Below, piece by piece: positions 63,284-64,000 of a DNA stretch of 64,000 nucleotides. The notes under the pieces are model-generated. The model was given only the letters and a program-made list of their open reading frames with translations. It made no database searches and had not been told where the DNA came from. Both the position numbers and the translations under genes were made by a program. This DNA comes from Paragordius varius (Eukaryota > Nematomorpha): NCBI GenBank assembly GCA_964247055.1, contig OZ176055.1, forward strand, positions 62,001 through 126,000, written 5' to 3'. The stretch's first letter is position 1. Every line of letters begins with the position of its first letter.

Positions 63284-64000
63284 TATAGGATTGGTATGCG
63301 GAGAAAGCTTAAAAATATAAAGACAAATATTTTTTTCTAAAAGACAATAACCATACTTTTCAAAACCTTAATTTTTGTCATATAAGCTATTTAGTTACAT
63401 TTGTAAAATATAGAATTAATTGTGTTAGTAATATATATCTAACTATTTCACACTTTGCCATTTAGAACAATGAGATTTCCATTGATATAATAAATCTAAA
63501 TTTAAAAAGTATGGGATTGTTTTAAAAAAAATATTTGTCTATATATTTTTACGTTTTGTCCGTACGTATAATTTCAATTTATAGGATTGGTATGCTGAGA
63601 AAGAACCTGATAAGATGAATCGAATGTATTTTAGCACACAAATGCCATTTATACTCAACGATATGTGTCAACAAAATGTATAAATATGATTTTTAAAACT
63701 AATTTTTAAAATTTTATTTAAATGAAATTTATGTGTGATGCTTTTTTAGATTAAAGTTTCTGAACAAGTGAGCCAAAGTTTGACTTCTAAAGTCGTACAT
63801 CTTTTGGTTAATCAAATGAGCGACTTTTCTCATTACTATACGGGTAAGATTTTTGAGTTTTAGATAATGAAAATGAAATAAAATATCTAATGTCATACTT
63901 CTTTATGTTTAAATTTGTCAATCTTTATGTGTATTTAATGGTCGCATGGGTTTGAAATTTGAAAAATTTTTGTGTGCCTGGGAATATATTTTATTATTAA
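57906..64000 (+). CDS. EXOC3: Exocyst complex subunit SEC6/EXOC3, 5' half (runs off the window)
   Basis: Part of the exocyst, which tethers secretory vesicles to the plasma membrane. Exons: 57906-58067, 58099-58155, 58185-58297, 58321-58411, 58664-58770, 59166-59250, 59836-60098, 60908-61013, 61290-61373, 61831-61904, 62854-62949, 63094-63160, 63585-63677, 63750-63843; phases agree throughout. Conserved segments: RPDQLDKVEQYAKRIERKK (human R-P-D-Q-L-D-K-V-E-Q-Y), ATAMENLKHIFNVPEII, IMDLENSRDDLLFE, LISTTRFDPTLVVTMVRIIE, TGFRPPGRPKNLKERMF, NVWLVKHLERIRLKYLDDLR, FPQHYNIFETMTRMYHDAL, TLLTWVNEY and DWYAEKEPDKMNRMYFSTQM. The first three introns are 31, 29 and 23 bp. The start ATG at 57906 adds about 50 residues, Ser/Pro/Thr-rich at first, before the conserved part. 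Confidence 0.95.
59308..59585. repeat. Family A MITE copy
   Basis: ACAGTAAAAATTGAAAATGT at the left, GTTATAATTTCATTTTTTAT at the right, in the SEC6 intron 59251-59835. Confidence 0.7.
60119..60136. repeat. G-run after SEC6 exon 7
   Basis: A run of ten G broken by one T and followed by four more G, in an otherwise AT-rich intron just 20 bases after the splice donor at 60099. Confidence 0.8.
60578..60900. repeat. Family A MITE copy ending at the SEC6 exon 8 acceptor
   Basis: TA-CAGTAAAAATTGAAATTATA at the left; right arm TTTTACGTTTTGTCCCCGTA merges into the acceptor of exon 60908. Confidence 0.8.
61440..61805. repeat. Family B TIR element copy
   Basis: ACCATTTACAATTTAAATTC at the left. The right arm has about seven 21-bp units (GGGTGAATTTGAATT) ending AAATGTTATAT. 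It ends about 26 bases before SEC6 exon 61831. Confidence 0.85.
62304..62605. repeat. Family A MITE copy, well preserved
   Basis: TA-CAGTAAAAATTGAAATTATA ... TATAATTTCAATTTTTACTG-TA, with the full ~60-bp inverted arms. In the SEC6 intron 61905-62853. Confidence 0.88.
63247..63281. repeat. (AT)n microsatellite
   Basis: About 35 bases of alternating A and T just before the pseudo-exon-start at 63284. Confidence 0.9.
63284..63605. repeat. Family A MITE bracketed by two copies of the SEC6 exon 13 start
   Basis: ATAGGATTGGTATGCGGAGA at 63284 and ATAGGATTGGTATGCTGAGA at 63581, the latter being the true acceptor and exon start (exon 63585). Between them is a family A element whose outermost ends are missing on both sides. 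Confidence 0.8.

Noticed and set aside
1-64000. CRISPR arrays, operons, rRNA or tRNA genes
   Set aside because: The DNA is clearly eukaryotic with spliced genes; the repeats are TIR elements and minisatellites, and no RNA gene fold was recognised.

Overview
This is animal nuclear DNA: very AT-rich, intron-bearing and loaded with small transposons. Gene content points to a metazoan: a DIP2 gene, a ZDHHC14/18-type palmitoyltransferase, a GH56 hyaluronidase, the exocyst subunit SEC6/EXOC3 and a REXO2-type oligoribonuclease. Many introns are extremely short (23, 23, 25, 29, 29, 30, 31, 34, 36 and 40 bp), while others are swollen by repeats to 1-10 kb. Ultra-short introns in an AT-rich animal recall dicyemid mesozoans; a myxozoan or another reduced parasite is also possible. 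The taxon is inference only.

Layout. 1-1384: 3' end of a decayed hAT DNA transposon. 1445-33871 (+): DIP2, about 44 exons, ending in the conserved DIP2 C-terminus; its true 5' end is not seen. Its largest intron (5314-15685) holds a block of about 9.2 kb bracketed by two ~600-bp copies of one DIP2 exon/intron segment. Inside that block lie the truncated antisense 5' end of a PSTAIRE-type CDK gene and exons of an unidentified gene. Other DIP2 introns carry two LINE insertions, one with an internal inversion. 35293-38016 (-): oligoribonuclease, six exons. 38267-48588 (+): DHHC palmitoyltransferase, 12 exons, divergent from the oligoribonuclease across ~250 bp. 49437-54138 (-): secreted hyaluronidase, 10 exons. 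57906 to the window end (+): SEC6/EXOC3, the first 14 exons, continuing past the edge.

Repeats. Two TIR families dominate. Family A (Tc1/mariner-like ends, TA target, 200-300 bp) has more than 30 copies. Family B (ends CCATTTACA...TGTAAATGG, TA target) has about ten copies; its arms are built of a 21-bp tandem unit that has expanded into a 20-unit array at 40.55-40.98 kb. That array keeps several frames open by chance.

The most unusual theme is repeated duplication of intron-3'-end plus exon-start segments: about ten degenerate copies before one palmitoyltransferase exon, a second tandem copy before the next, an exon-start copy on the far side of a family A element in SEC6, and the DIP2 exon copy bordering the 9.2-kb block. 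The genes look like unrelated housekeeping or secreted-protein loci with no shared pathway. Exon borders were read by eye from GT/AG sites, phase and family similarity.
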